NCBI RefSeq assembly: GCF_964204865.1
Contig: NW_027556492.1
Coordinates: 62,001-126,000 of the forward strand
DNA from: Styela clava
Lineage: Eukaryota; Chordata; Ascidiacea; Stolidobranchia; Styelidae
Direction: 5' to 3'
Length of the DNA stretch: 64,000 bases
Positions 28,558 through 40,099 of this stretch are shown piece by piece. A program made the position numbers and the translations under genes. The notes under the pieces are model-generated. The model made no database searches. It saw only the letters and a list, made by a program, of their open reading frames with translations, and was not told the origin of the DNA. Position 1 is the first letter of the stretch. Each line of letters opens with the position of its first letter.

Positions 28558-28925
28558 TGATTAGAGATTGAGAATGAGAATATAGCGAAAGAGAAAAATA
28601 TTTAGAAAAAAATAGAAGATTTGTATTATCAAGTAATGATAGATTTTATAATAGTAACGATGAATCAGATTATAGAATTATAGAAGACTTGATAATATAT
28701 GAAATATATAATAAACATATGACTATTAAAGATCTTAAAAAATTATTTTATGAATATAGCACGCGAGAGTTTGAAGAAAAAAGAAACCATTTTAAAAAAT
28801 TTCAAATTACATCATTAGAAAGTGTACGACAAATAGGTATAATTACTCGACATTGTGAAGCTATGAAGAATTTATTAAGTTTTCATATTATTAAACAAGA
28901 AGAAAAAAAGGAGAAAAAAGAATAA
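28557..28925 (+). CDS. 122-aa protein, probable distant family member
   Basis: A Trp/Glu/Tyr-rich head with three TGA Trp codons, then a helical part with TIKDLKKLFYEYS and a C-terminal ITRHCEAMKNLLSFH segment that loosely follows the ...HCIKN... pattern of its neighbours. AAAGGAG before the start. Confidence 0.6.
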
Positions 28926-29230
28926 TGTATTACGACCCAGAAACAGATGTAACAACATCACCAAATATTGATCGTGAAGATTCACCATGAAAAATAGAAT
29001 TAGAAAGATTTTATAATGAAAATAAAGAATTAAAAGAAAAAAATAAAGAATTAGAAGAAAAAAATGAAGATTTGAAGTTTGAGATGTACTGTATGAAAAT
29101 GAACAGATGTCCAAATATAATACGCCATTATAGATATTATAGTCGTTGTTGTAAGGATACTTGTTTTAGTTTACGAAAAGATCCTCATTTTAAACGATAT
29201 TATAAATGTCGTTGCTGAACGGTCAACTAA
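28925..29230 (+). CDS. 101-aa coiled-coil and Cys-rich zinc-binding protein
   Basis: Residues 25-55 form a Lys/Glu/Asn coiled coil. The C-terminal 45 residues hold seven Cys with His between (CPN...CC-x3-C...C-x-C), consistent with one or two zinc sites. It may bind nucleic acid. AAGGAG before the start; the gene ends one base before the thymidine kinase ATG. Confidence 0.65.
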
Positions 29231-29231
29231 A

Positions 29232-29831
29232 ATGTTAGATTTCAGAGGACAAAATTTATACAACTTAGGGCCAATTTTTTTAGTTACTGGCCCTATGTTT
29301 GCCGGAAAAACGGCTTGAGTACAAAGAAAATTAATTGAATGAGAGTGTGAAGACGCACCTATTTTTCAACGTGAAGATACTATTAGAAAAGAAAGACAGA
29401 TTGAAAATGTGATTCCATATAAAAATAACGTTGATTTAAAATCGAAATTAGACGAAGTTCTTAATAAAATTTTAAATAAAAAGTTACCCCAAATCATCGT
29501 TTTTGAAGAATGTCATTTCTTGCCTCTTGAATTCTTTAACGATATTGACAAATTAATCAGCTGAGGTATTGTATTGTTATTTTGTGGTCTTAGATTACTT
29601 AATAATGATGTACGCCGTTTCATGATGAAAACATTAGAAGGAAAAGCAGATTTTATTGTCAATTTAGAAGGTACTGATTTTTGCTCATCATGTGAAGATA
29701 TGCCAGATTACTCTTTGTCATATCGAAAATCAACTAAATCAACAAGCTATGTTGGTGGATCAGACACTTACCAAGCATTATGCATGAAATGTTTCATAAA
29801 AAAAGAAAAATATAAGGAGAAAAATATATAA
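29232..29831 (+). CDS. tdk: Thymidine kinase
   Basis: Type II thymidine kinase that makes dTMP from thymidine. GPMFAGKT (20-27) is the P-loop. IVFEECHFL (near 88) replaces the usual DEAQF Walker B, with Cys-His in place of Ala-Gln. VGGSDTYQALC matches the thymidine-binding IGG-x-E/D-x-Y segment, and C-x2-C pairs near 151 and 184 form the zinc site of the lasso domain. Length 199 is normal. Feeds the thymidylate kinase at 22853. Confidence 0.93.
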
Positions 29832-29833
29832 AA

Positions 29834-30745
29834 ATGAATATGAACGAAAATAATAATATCGAACAAAATAACGCACTAAAAAATATCGAGTATTATATGT
29901 GACAAAATATTTTTAAAGGTGCTTATACTGGAGTTTCATTACTCTCAATACCAAAAGTTTTTGATTTCGATTTTAAAAAAATGTATCAAGACAAACCAAA
30001 AAAAGGTAAAAAAGAAAAGGATTCAGATTTTAACAATAGAAAAGTACAAGTTACAAATTACAATCAAGTTGTAAAAAGTTATATTAGTACTCACGAAAAA
30101 ATAATTAAAGATTTTAAAGTATCATTGAAAACATTAAATCCACTAATTTTGACTGAAATCTTAAAAAAAATAAATGATGGAATTGTGTCTTGATATACAA
30201 TTAATAAATTAGATTTCAAAGTAACAATTAACGACTTACCTCGTTTGTATGGAATAACTTATGATAAAGAAAATTTCTTAAAAATCATGGGTGAATTATT
30301 TAATAAAGATATCAAATATAGTATTAATGAAGAAAAAATTGATATTGAACTTTCAAATGAGTATAAAATTCCAACAAATGAAAAAATGACATGAATTAAA
30401 AAAAAAGTAACAATTTCAAAAAAAGACTTTGATAATTTAGTTCAAGGACCTTCTCACATAAATTTTATTCACAATCTTTTTGAAGTGTTTAAAGGAGTTG
30501 TGTTATTTGACATTATAATTAGCGCAAAACCTCATTTAACAACAGCTGAAAAAATTAGTGACGATTTAGAAATTGACTACATTTTTGAAATTATTGGAGC
30601 ACAAACAAGTAAAAAAATTAATGAAAATAGAATTTTGATGGCTGAATATAAATATACACAAGCACAATCAACAATTCATAAAATGGACAAATTAGTAGCT
30701 AAGAAAAAAGAATTAGAAAAAAAAAATAAGGAGAACAAAAAATAA
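29834..30745 (+). CDS. 303-aa protein of the replication block, function unknown
   Basis: Unrecognised. Asn-rich head, a mixed alpha/beta body with many Lys/Ile/Asn, and a coiled-coil C-terminus (260-303). It directly precedes, with one base overlap, the Q/N-rich protein, so the two may form a DNA-binding or annealing pair. Ribosome site AAGGAG about 15 bases upstream. Confidence 0.65.
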
Positions 30746-31647
30746 TGAATAACTATAACTACAACCAAAACCAAAACTATAATCAAGGAATGAATAATCA
30801 AAATTATAATCAAAATCAAGGAATGAATAACTATAACCAAAATCAAGGAAAACAATACTCATTACCTAATATTGTTGCTGAAAGAGCAAGTACTATTTCA
30901 ATGGCGTTTAATCCTAAAATTTTAACTCAATTTGGGTTAACATTAACATTTGACGTTTACTTTACAATTCCAAATATTGGATATAAACGTGTTAATATGA
31001 AAATGTCGGCAAATAAATTTAAACATATTGAATTGCTTAATTTCTTACACAAAATGATTGGCGAAAATCGCTTTAATACACCTATTTTTGGGATCCGTAG
31101 TGTAATCATTCAACAAAAAAATTATACTGATAAAAATACTGGTCAAATTAAAACAAGTTTTTATTCAACTTTAAGATTTAAAAACCAAATCATCCCTCTT
31201 GCCGAAAATATTAGTTGACGTGATCGTGATGCTCAAGTTGGGCCTTTATTACGAAATACAAAAACTTATGCAATTGAATTTAATAATGATAAAGATATTT
31301 ATACTAATCTTGATGGTTCACCTGTTCAAGGACAACCTCAACCTCAACAATATCAACCACATAATCAACCTCAACCATATCAACAATATAATCAAGGACA
31401 ACCTCAACAATATCAACCACATAATCAACCTCAACCATATCAACAACCGCAACCTCAACAATATCAACCTCAACAATATCAAGGACAACCCCAACAATAT
31501 AATCAACCACAAGTTCAACAACAACCTCAACAAGATCCTCAAATTGAACAATTAAAAAAGTTGAATAACGATATGAAGTTGAATGAAACAATGAAAACTG
31601 AGGTTCAAGTACCAGAAGAAATCCAAAAAGTGAAGGTAATTAAATAA
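30745..31647 (+). CDS. Q/N-rich protein, single-stranded-DNA-binding candidate
   Basis: 300 residues in three parts: an Asn/Tyr/Gln/Gly-rich head (1-36), a beta-rich core of about 150 residues (38-185), and a Gln/Pro/Tyr/Asn tail (about 190-265) made of tandem QPQQYQP-like repeats, then a charged helical end. A beta core with a disordered tail at the start of a replication gene block resembles phage SSBs, but no OB-fold motif or acidic tip is recognisable. Start on AAGGAG. Confidence 0.5.
31322..31530 (+). repeat. Tandem CAACCTCAACAATAT repeats coding the Q/P/Y tail
   Basis: Imperfect tandem repeats built on CAACCTCAACAATATCAACC, with a longer exact unit of about 60 bases occurring twice (near 31331 and 31403). 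The length is likely to vary between isolates by slippage. Confidence 0.8.
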
Positions 31648-31994
31648 TGAATAATAGTTTACAAAATACTTTAGATACAGCTTGCGCAAATTTAGTTAAG
31701 ATTAAACAAAAAATTGACGAATTGCGTAAAACTGAAACTGAATATAAAGATATTTTAGTTGCTGTTATGAAATCTCACGACTTGAATAAATATGTGTCAA
31801 ATAACCACTCATTTAATGTGTACAAAGAACGTAAAACAAAGAGATTGAACACAACAATTTTTAAAAAATTAGTTCAAGAAGAACTTAAATATACAAATGA
31901 ACAAATGGCAGAATTAATTGAAAAATCTTCTGGTGAAACAATTACAAAGTCATTTATTAAAATTAGTGCTGTAAAGAATGATACATCAAAATAA
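31647..31994 (+). CDS. 115-aa helical protein of the replication block
   Basis: Unrecognised. N-terminal coiled coil (5-40), then a basic/helical domain. It starts on the last base of the upstream stop codon and overlaps the nuclease gene by 17 bases. Size and place resemble small phage accessory proteins found beside recombination nucleases; this is only contextual. Confidence 0.6.
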   Translation: MNNSLQNTLDTACANLVKIKQKIDELRKTETEYKDILVAVMKSHDLNKYVSNNHSFNVYKERKTKRLNTTIFKKLVQEELKYTNEQMAELIEKSSGETITKSFIKISAVKNDTSK

Positions 31995-32658
31995 TTATAA
32001 GAAATATATAGTACCTCGTTTTAATGTTGAACAATTTGAATTTAACATGGCGAATTTGAAATTTGAAGAAAAAACACATAAATATCTATTAGTAGATAAT
32101 CCATATCTTCAATTATCAAGTGTAAGTCAAGAATTGTCACATTGTAATAGATACTACGCCAGACGAGGTCAATTAGCTTCTAAAAGGATTCTTCAAATTG
32201 CGTCCCTAACAGGTAAAATTATTCACGGCGCATGTGAAAAAACAATATGAAATGAAGAAGTAGATTTGAGATCATCCGATTTTGATACAATACGAAATCG
32301 AATCAAACCTTGAATTGAAGAGCTAAAAAAACATTTCGAAAAAAATGATTATTTAAAGATCATAATGACAGAAGTCCCGTTGGTTTCTCGAAAAGAAAAA
32401 CTGGCGGGCACTGCCGACTTGATATTATGAAACGACAAAGATAAGTGTGTCGAAATCTGAGACTGAAAAAGTGGAAAATATTCGTCTTATGAAAGCACTA
32501 AATGAAAATATTCGGCGCAACTTTGAGGTTACATAATGTTACTAAAAGAAAACTGAAAACCAAAAAACGAATACCAAAAAATTAGAACTTTTGTTGTTCA
32601 CATGAAGGGAAATTTATTAATAAAGGAACAATTAAACTATGAAGAATTATGACAATAA
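31978..32658 (+). CDS. PD-(D/E)XK (RecB-like) nuclease
   Basis: 226 residues. GTADLI (145-150) supplies the metal-binding Asp, EIWDWKSG (about 159-166) is the (D/E)-x-K core with UGA-coded Trp, and QLWGY (near 181) the Q-x3-Y motif of RecB/Cas4-type exonucleases. It probably resects DNA ends for replication or recombination. It shares a 20-base overlap with the RuvC-like gene, so the two are likely coupled. Confidence 0.85.
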
Positions 32659-33115
32659 ATATATTATAGCAATTGACACCGCACTCAAAAGTGGATATTA
32701 TGGGAGATTGGGAAGGTTAGGTTTTATTAAAGGACACGGAACATTTAGTGACGTTTTAAGAAAAATAAAATATCACATTGACATTATAAAACATCAAATT
32801 TCACCAAACAATCCTCTCATATTAATCACTTATGAAGATGTTGGAAGAAATCACAAGACAACAGCAAAATTACACGAGTATAAGGGAAAACTTTTACAAA
32901 CAATAGAAAACACAGTTATTCATTATAAATATGAACGTTTTAATGAAGTTAACGTATTTAACTCAATTTTGGGGAAAAAACAAAAATGATTAAGAGTTGA
33001 TAAAAAAGCATTTTCTAAAGATTTGTATAATAAATATAACGAAGACAAAACAGATAATGATGACCTAGCCGACGCCTTCGTTTTATATAAATATTATGAT
33101 GAGTATCTTGAGTAA
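32639..33115 (+). CDS. RuvC-like Holliday junction resolvase
   Basis: 158 residues, the size of RuvC. An acidic residue on the first strand (IAIDTA, Asp13), Glu65 in ITYEDVG and the C-terminal DNDDLADAF (about 138-146) give the RuvC set of catalytic acids on the RNase H fold. It would cut recombination or replication junctions before packaging. AAAGGA precedes the start; the stop overlaps the polymerase ATG by one base. Confidence 0.8.
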
Positions 33116-35463
33116 TGGACAAAAAATGCTGTATTATAGACATTGAAGTTTATAACACTAGCAATAAGCAAGGTCATCTATTAATAGGCTTATTACCTTT
33201 ATATGGCGACGAAGCATTAATCTACGATAATCCGTCGAGAGAAAAAGTTAAAGAGATTTTAGAAACTCACAATTTTATTTCTTTCAACGGTTATCGATAT
33301 GATTTTATTGTTTTAGAAGATTACATAGAAGGAAAAAGTGTTCTGACTTCAAATAACAAAATTATTAAAGGAGGGAATGTATATTTAGAAAATAAGTTGG
33401 GTAAGTATACTCACAAGTATTGAATGAAAAAAGCTTATCGTTCTTACGATTTGGCTGAATCTCAATTTGTAACAACTGGCTCAATCGGAATGTCTTTGAA
33501 AAATAAGTACATTAAAAAATTTAAGCACGATATTTGAGAAGGTGAAAAAGGAGATAAAAAACAATTTGAAGAAGTTGATTATATCTATAAAAACAAAGAT
33601 AAATGTATACAATATCTTAATCGAGATTTGTACGCAACAAAAAGATTATTTAAACATCATGATAGAAATAGTTATTTAAATATTGCTAAGATTGTCAACC
33701 CTACATTATCAAAACGAGTTTTACAATGATTATTATTTAATAAAAAAATTACTTTAATTGTTCGTAGCTTGTTAAAAGGCGACAAGAATCCTTTTTGTAG
33801 AGCATCAAACGTTGTCACTTATAAATCTGATAACGATTCTCGAAATTACAATCCACCATTTATTTCATACCAAAAAGACTGTATTTCAACGTCGACTGAA
33901 ACAGATGGAGGAATTCATAATGCTATTCAAAATAAACTATTTAAAAGTGATGGCGCCGGAAAAATTTTTTCATTAGACTTTACATCACTTTATCCTAACA
34001 TTTTAATACAAGGACAAAATAAAAAACAATTTCGTATCTTCAACGACGACTCGCTTTGACTATATAAAAGTTGATTAGAAAAGGCGACGAGATGAAAATT
34101 TGGGACCGCCGATGAGAAAGAACAAAGAAAACCATTAAAATTATTGTTAAACAGTACTTATGGTATCCTTCAATATATCTGTGTAAACAACTCAATTGGC
34201 GAAAAAATTAGAAAATGAATTTGTAAACAAGGACGTATTTATTGTATAAGCCTCGTTGATAAATTTAACAAAGAAGATACTATGATTAATATTAACACTG
34301 ATGGTATTTTTGTTAAAACTAAAAAAGATGTTAATTTAATTAGAGAAGAAATTGAAAAAGCGGTAGGGATTGGTTTAGTAGCAACAGAGTTAAAATGATT
34401 CTTATCAAAAAATGTTAACGAGTTTTGTTATGAAACTATTGATGGACAATTTGGATTAAAAGGTATTTATAATTATACTAAAATTAAACCTAATATTATT
34501 GATGGTAAAAAATTAACCGAATATGATATTAGAGAAAGAAAAAGATGAATTGAAGACTTCTCTAAAAATAAATATGAAAATTTGCCAAAAGATTATGCGT
34601 TATTTGGATTCGCTATTAATGATGAAATAGATGAAAAATGAGCTAAAAGTAACAGAGAAGCAATTACTGAACTTCATAGATTAGGATTAGATTTAGATTG
34701 TATTCAATGAACACAGACAGTAGTTAAAAGAAACAAAGATAATACTAAGTATGTAAGACATCGAAGTAAAGATTGAACAATTGATACAACAAAAGTTAAT
34801 GCTTATGAAAAAATAAGTCCATACGCGTCTCAAAATAAGAAAATGAAGACGTTTGAAAAATTTAACTGTATTAGTGTTAAAGGAAATGGTAAATATACTA
34901 TTTTTGATGTCGATGGTCCATGTATGTTGACTGACAAATTAAAAAAGTTTAAAGACAAAACACTTATGATTAAATCAACAAACAACGACGAAGATCATTT
35001 TAAATTAATTTTTGAAAGTAATAATATAATTTGAGAACTTCGAGAAAATTATAAAAAGTATGACAAGATAGTTGAGTTAAGACCATTTAAATTTATGACA
35101 GTTTATGATGTTAAAAATATAGAATATAAAAATAATGGAGTAAAAATTGCTAAATTACCAAATGATCTTAAATTTTTCTTGGATGATGTCCACATTTTGA
35201 AAAAAGACTACAAAATATGTGACGAAATCGAAGAGCAATTGATCAAGAAAGGGTTTAAGTATTCACGACACGCTTTACACCCCTATATTTTGACTATTCA
35301 ACCAAAATGCCACGCAAGCGGTAAAAGTGACCACCACAATAAAGTAAAAAAAGGCTTAATATTGAGTGTAAAGAGTTTGGGTAATAAATTATATGTAAAT
35401 TGTTGATGTGGAGATGAAAAATGTAAAGATGAATTTTTAAAGGAAATTGAATATAATGAATAG
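33115..35463 (+). CDS. Family B DNA polymerase with C-terminal Zn-type region
   Basis: 782 residues. The 3'-5' exonuclease has DIE (9-11), FNGYRYD (58-64) and Y-x3-D (YLNRDLYATK). Polymerase motifs: A SLDFTSLYPNI (about 286-296), B KPLKLLLNSTYG (340-351) and C INTDG (393-397), where the usual D-T-D is N-T-D. Only about 50 residues separate A and B, so the TPR1 insertion of protein-primed polymerases is absent. After the thumb a 300-residue extension ends with KCHAS...DHH...CWCGDEKC (about 732-770), spaced like the zinc knuckle of UL52/PrimPol primases. Possibly a combined polymerase and priming accessory; the last point is inference. Confidence 0.9.
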
Positions 35464-37021
35464 TAAAACAAAAAAAGATTTATGTACTGAATTATTACAC
35501 ATTTGTATTGAACGTAATAAAAGAAAATGACCTGACATTATAGATCATTTAAAAAATTGTTTTCCAAAAACGCCTTTTAAAGCTAATGAAATTATAATTC
35601 AATTTTTTATGGATTATAAATTAAAAAGATTTTATAAAGAAGTTGTAAGTAAGTATTTTTTATATAAATATGATATTGTTAAAATTGGAGTGTTTACATA
35701 TGTGTTTGATAAGAAAAAAAACAAATGGCAAAATTTTGAAATTAACGAGTTCATGGATTTATTAGACAAAGAAGAAATTCCCGAAGATTCAGCTCAAAAT
35801 ATTTATGATCACATCATTAAAAAATTACCTGATGGTTCAGAAGGTTCGGTTAAGTTAAGAAACATTTTGATAGAGTTTGCTGATAACTGTCACAAAGACG
35901 GCGGTTATTTTTTCAGCAATAACAAAGCTTATAAAATTGAAAAAGATGGGGATGGTGTCGTTTTGAAAGAACATGATATACCGCTTTGGGATACTAAAAA
36001 GAAGCAACCAATCCCTTATTTTCAAAATTTACCTTTTAACAAAAGTATTTATAATAGATTAATTGAAAAAGGGGAAGCTAGTATAGATAAAGACGTTTTG
36101 AATATGTTTGGTGGTTTATTTGAAAATAATAGTGAAGGGCGTTTAAATATGATTGCTTTATTTAAGTGTACAGCTAAATTATTATTGAGATACTCATATT
36201 TAGGGTTAGTTTTTATTATTTATAATTCGGTAGGACGTAATGGAAAATCTAAATACTTGGAACTTCTAGACAACTTATCGCCAGAAACATCAACTTCTAA
36301 GTCAGCAATTAATACTATTATGAAATATGAGTTTGATATTATCACTAAAATTAGAAATAAAACTTTAATCATTCAAGATGAAAAACAAAAAATTACAAAA
36401 GAAGAAATTGTTTTTTTCAAAAAGACGACAAGTAATTTATATACTGACTTTTTAAAAGTTAAATTTGGTAAACCGTCGATGATGATTTATCCTCAAAACT
36501 TCGTAACATCAACTAACTATACAATGGATTTAGAAGAAGATAACGATAGTATTAGAGCTAGATTTAAATTCATGCTGTTCCCCAAAAATTTCAAAGGCGC
36601 CGATTCAAAAGACGCTATGGATCCTGACAAACTAGATAGATTAATGAGATCAAAAAGTTTTTTAGAAGAAGTATTTACAACATCACTATACTATTTAATG
36701 GCGTACAAATGTAAAATTGAAAATACTAAAGCGATGGAAGAATTGTATAATAAGAATATCAGCAGTCCAATTAAAGATTTCTTAGAATGATTGCTAGGTG
36801 ATGGTAAAAGTAAATATTATAAACCTTCAGAACTACGCGATGAATATAGAATTTGAAAAACTGAAAGTGACATGTCTATTATAGATCGCCGACGTTTACC
36901 TCAAGTTTCGAAATTACTTAAAGTATTATATGACTCTTCTTTCTCTGAATACAGCGTTTATAAAGAAACTTCTTCAGGTGGTCAAGTGTGTTATAATATA
37001 TCTAAAGTAATTAGAAGATAA
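35456..37021 (+). CDS. SF3-type replicative helicase (D5/P4 family)
   Basis: 521 residues. GRNGKS (260-265) is Walker A, LIIQDE (near 302) Walker B, and a strand ending in STN (near 348) the sensor motif C of superfamily 3. This is the helicase half of phage P4 alpha/D5 proteins. The AEP primase domain normally before it is missing; the first 200 residues are helical. It overlaps the polymerase end by eight bases and is the last plus-strand gene. Its stop codon abuts the terminase stop at 37022. Confidence 0.85.
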
Positions 37022-38503
37022 TTAAGATCTAATAATACTTCCGTGTCTGATGTTAGACATACGCATTGATCTTTCTCTATTTCTAATACCTTTAAGATAA
37101 CCAATACGATTACCTTTAATTTCTCGCATTAGACCATAACACATTGCGTCGAAAGGATCGTTAAATCCAACACTATTATCTTCAACAAGTTTGTTAACAT
37201 CATTAGCATCATGTTTATATTTCATGCTGTTTAAACATTCTAAAAGAACTGGACATTTATTTTTCAATACATAAAATTTAGCTACAGACATAACTTCTTT
37301 AATCGATGTAATTCTAATCTCACGTTTAAAACTATTTGAGTTTTTACTTTTTACTGGAACAAAATATATGTTACTTCGAGCTTTAGCATACATTCGTAAA
37401 TTATGGACTAAGTTAGGTTCGTTATCGTCGGTATATACTGTGGCTGCACGATTCATATCAAAGCCAAATTTTCTTAAAGAATCATGAATAAAAGTGAAAA
37501 TAGTTGTCTGTAAAGAGGTCGAATTATATGCGCGGTTTTTGTGTATTATTTTTTTTTCACATAACGTTATAACACTAGTTCGATCTCTAGAAACAATACC
37601 CATTCAAACATAAGTCATGTTTATCGTTCGACCAAAATCGACACCAATTCGGAAAGAGCCACCTTCAAATGTTTTCTCAACTTGGAGCAAATTATCAATA
37701 TGGATAATTTTTTCTGTTGGGAATATAATGTCTGAAGAAACAGCAGGTTTACCATAAGCAATAACTTCGGCGTTGTGGGATCCAGATTCGGCGTCTTTTA
37801 AAATTTCCTCGATTTGTTGTTTAGAAATATAACCTTCATCTTTAGTTTTGAGAATATTAGTTCAATGGTAAATCGTGTGATCTTCTTCACTAATATAAAA
37901 CTCTTCACCTTTAGTCATCATTTTAGCTCGATTTCAAGGCAATACTTTTTCAAGTGTTCTAAAGAATCAACATCCGGGGAAGAAGGGGTTTGATGTGAAG
38001 AAACGAATACTTTCTTTTTGACCGGCAATAGCACCTTTAATGGCTGATAAGTCGGATTCGTCTAATTCACCAGCTTCGTCGTAAATTGAAATAACATAAT
38101 CACAATAACCTCGAGGGAGTCCTACGTGCGCAATTTTACGTTGTGAAGAGTCTTTCAATCCTAAAGCTCTAACTGTGTAGTTATTTCCTCGAATTGTTGA
38201 GTTTGAATAATTGATATTAAGTCCATTTTTTTTATATCAAGGTGGAATTAAATTAATATACTCTTCAAAAATGTATTTAATATTTTTTAAAGTTTTACGA
38301 ATTAAATAAATACGAAATGATTTTTCGGGCATAAAGTCGGCACACATCATCGCAAAAACTAATGCGTTTGCGGTTTTACCTGTATAACGACCCCCACCAA
38401 ACATAAATTTATAAATATTTAATTCTTCACCTCTTGACATCTTTAACATAATGTCGTTTAAATATGAAAATGTTGGTGATAATCCAAATTTATTTTTATT
38501 CAT
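37022..38503 (-). CDS. terL: Terminase large subunit
   Basis: DNA-packaging motor. GGGRYTGKTAN (36-46) is Walker A; ISIYDEAGE (about 138-146) Walker B with catalytic Glu. The RNase H-like nuclease has VDFGRT (near 286), a TDDNEPN acid and NDPFDAMCYG near the end. 493 residues is normal. It is last in the late operon and follows the small-terminase candidate with back-to-back stop and start codons. Confidence 0.92.
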
Positions 38504-38896
38504 CTATACTTTTTTTCCTGATTTATTTTCTACATTAATAGTATATTTTGGAGCTTCGTCAGAAGTTATAGTTATTTTATTACCTATATCGTAACGAGAA
38601 GCTGTTGATAAAGCTCGTCTCATAACAATACTTTTTAATTGTTCTGAAAATTCACGTCAATTACTATCACGTACACAAAATCCTAATTCAAATTTTCATT
38701 TCTTATATTTTTCAATAAGTGATGGAATTGATCCAGGATCTGCTAATAGAACTAGAGTGTCGAGTTTTTGTTTCTTTAAAAAATCTGTGAAACAAGTACA
38801 AGGCCCAACCTCTTTATGTGTTATCTTTTCAATTTTACGCCCATTTTTTTTAATATTTTTCTTGGGTCTAATTTTCCTTGATTGTATTTTGCTCAT
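38504..38896 (-). CDS. Terminase small subunit candidate
   Basis: 130 residues with a very basic N-terminus (1-28), a helical middle and a short C-terminal tail. It lies immediately before terL, the usual place for the DNA-recognition subunit, and is about the right size. No helix-turn-helix is certain. AAGGAG before the ATG; the start lies 76 bases inside the upstream gene. Confidence 0.55.
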
Positions 38897-40095
38897 GCTT
38901 GACTCCTTATTTGTGTTTTTTTATATTTAACTCTCTTTCTTATTTCTCTCTTTAAGTTTTTCTTCCCATATTGTTTTCTAGCATTTTTAACTTTTAGTGA
39001 TATATCTTTTTTAGCATTTATTTTAGCAGTCTTCAACTGTTTTATATTAGTTTTTCTTAATTCAATATCTCTATAATATGATCTTAAATTTTGACGTTGT
39101 CATGTTTTTAGAACAGATTTTGTAGGTCTGATAACATCCATCCTTGTATCGCTAACGTGAAAGTCACTACCTAAAACATCACTGAAAACAAAGCCAGTAT
39201 AATCGACGTTTTTTTTAGCTTCTGCTTTTAAAACACCAATCATTTCTCTTCTTCTTTTTCGTCATGACTTATTTATTTGTGCTATAGCTCATTTTTCAAC
39301 TTTCTCTCTTTTTTTTTCTGTTCATTTTTTTCCTTTAGCAACAGTTGTAAGTAAAGCTTGACCTAATTCAGGATTTTTAAAAAAGATTCCAGTTTTTCAC
39401 ATAGCGGTTCCAATTCCACTACCACTTCCTTTACCTTTTATTTTACTATAAGTAGATCCAAAAGCAATTTTTGAGGGATTTAGACTTTCTTCATAAATTC
39501 TTTCTGGTATTTTAACTCAAATATATCATCTATTGTGAGCTCTAATTCATAATTGTTGGGTAGTATGTTCATATCTAAGTCCTTGAATTCAAGAAGAAGC
39601 TACTCCTTTTAAATTTTCATAAGTTTCTAAGTTACCAACATTATATTTGACAGCTACTTGCTGTTTATTAATAACATCACCTTCTCGCGTTATATCTGTT
39701 TGTTTATTAAGATAATCTTCTTTGTCAAATTGGATTGATTTAATTTCATCATATAACATTTGTAATGCTTTGTCATAACCTCCTTTAGTAGCTATACCTA
39801 AAATATTTAGATGTTCTATTTTTTCTCTAAAGGCTTTTGCGTAAGCACTTGACATGTGAGTTTCAATTCTATCAACAGCTTTATCGATTTGGATTCTTAT
39901 TAATTGACGTAATGCTTTCCGATCTCAAGGATTTTTTATATAATAATAATATATTATAGATCTTGCCTTGTTGATTGTAGCTGTAATACCAGGTTGAAAA
40001 GCTCTAATGTCTGGTACCCCAGCATATCTATCTCTTTTTATTACTTGATAAAATGAATTTAAACGTTTATTATAATTTGTAAAGTTATTATTCAT
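38821..40095 (-). CDS. 424-aa very basic late protein
   Basis: Unrecognised. A helical N-terminal half with conserved-looking RDRYAGVPDIRAFQPG, then a Trp-containing middle, and an extremely Lys/Arg-rich C-terminal third (from about 260). Continuous through several TGA Trp codons, ending 76 bases inside the next gene. By position it should be a virion or head-completion protein; the basic tail suggests DNA contact. Confidence 0.65.
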
Positions 40096-40099
40096 AATT

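Noticed and set aside
31322..31530. CRISPR array
   Set aside because: The units are contiguous and in frame with a coding sequence; there are no unique spacers.
31199..31555. Plus-strand Asn/Ile/His repeat frame
   Set aside because: Out-of-frame reading of the same tandem repeat inside the Q/N-rich gene.
31304..31591. Minus-strand frames opposite the Q/P repeat
   Set aside because: Repeat-driven open frames (Val/Asp/Glu or Leu/Arg repeats) produced by the complement of the Gln/Pro codons.
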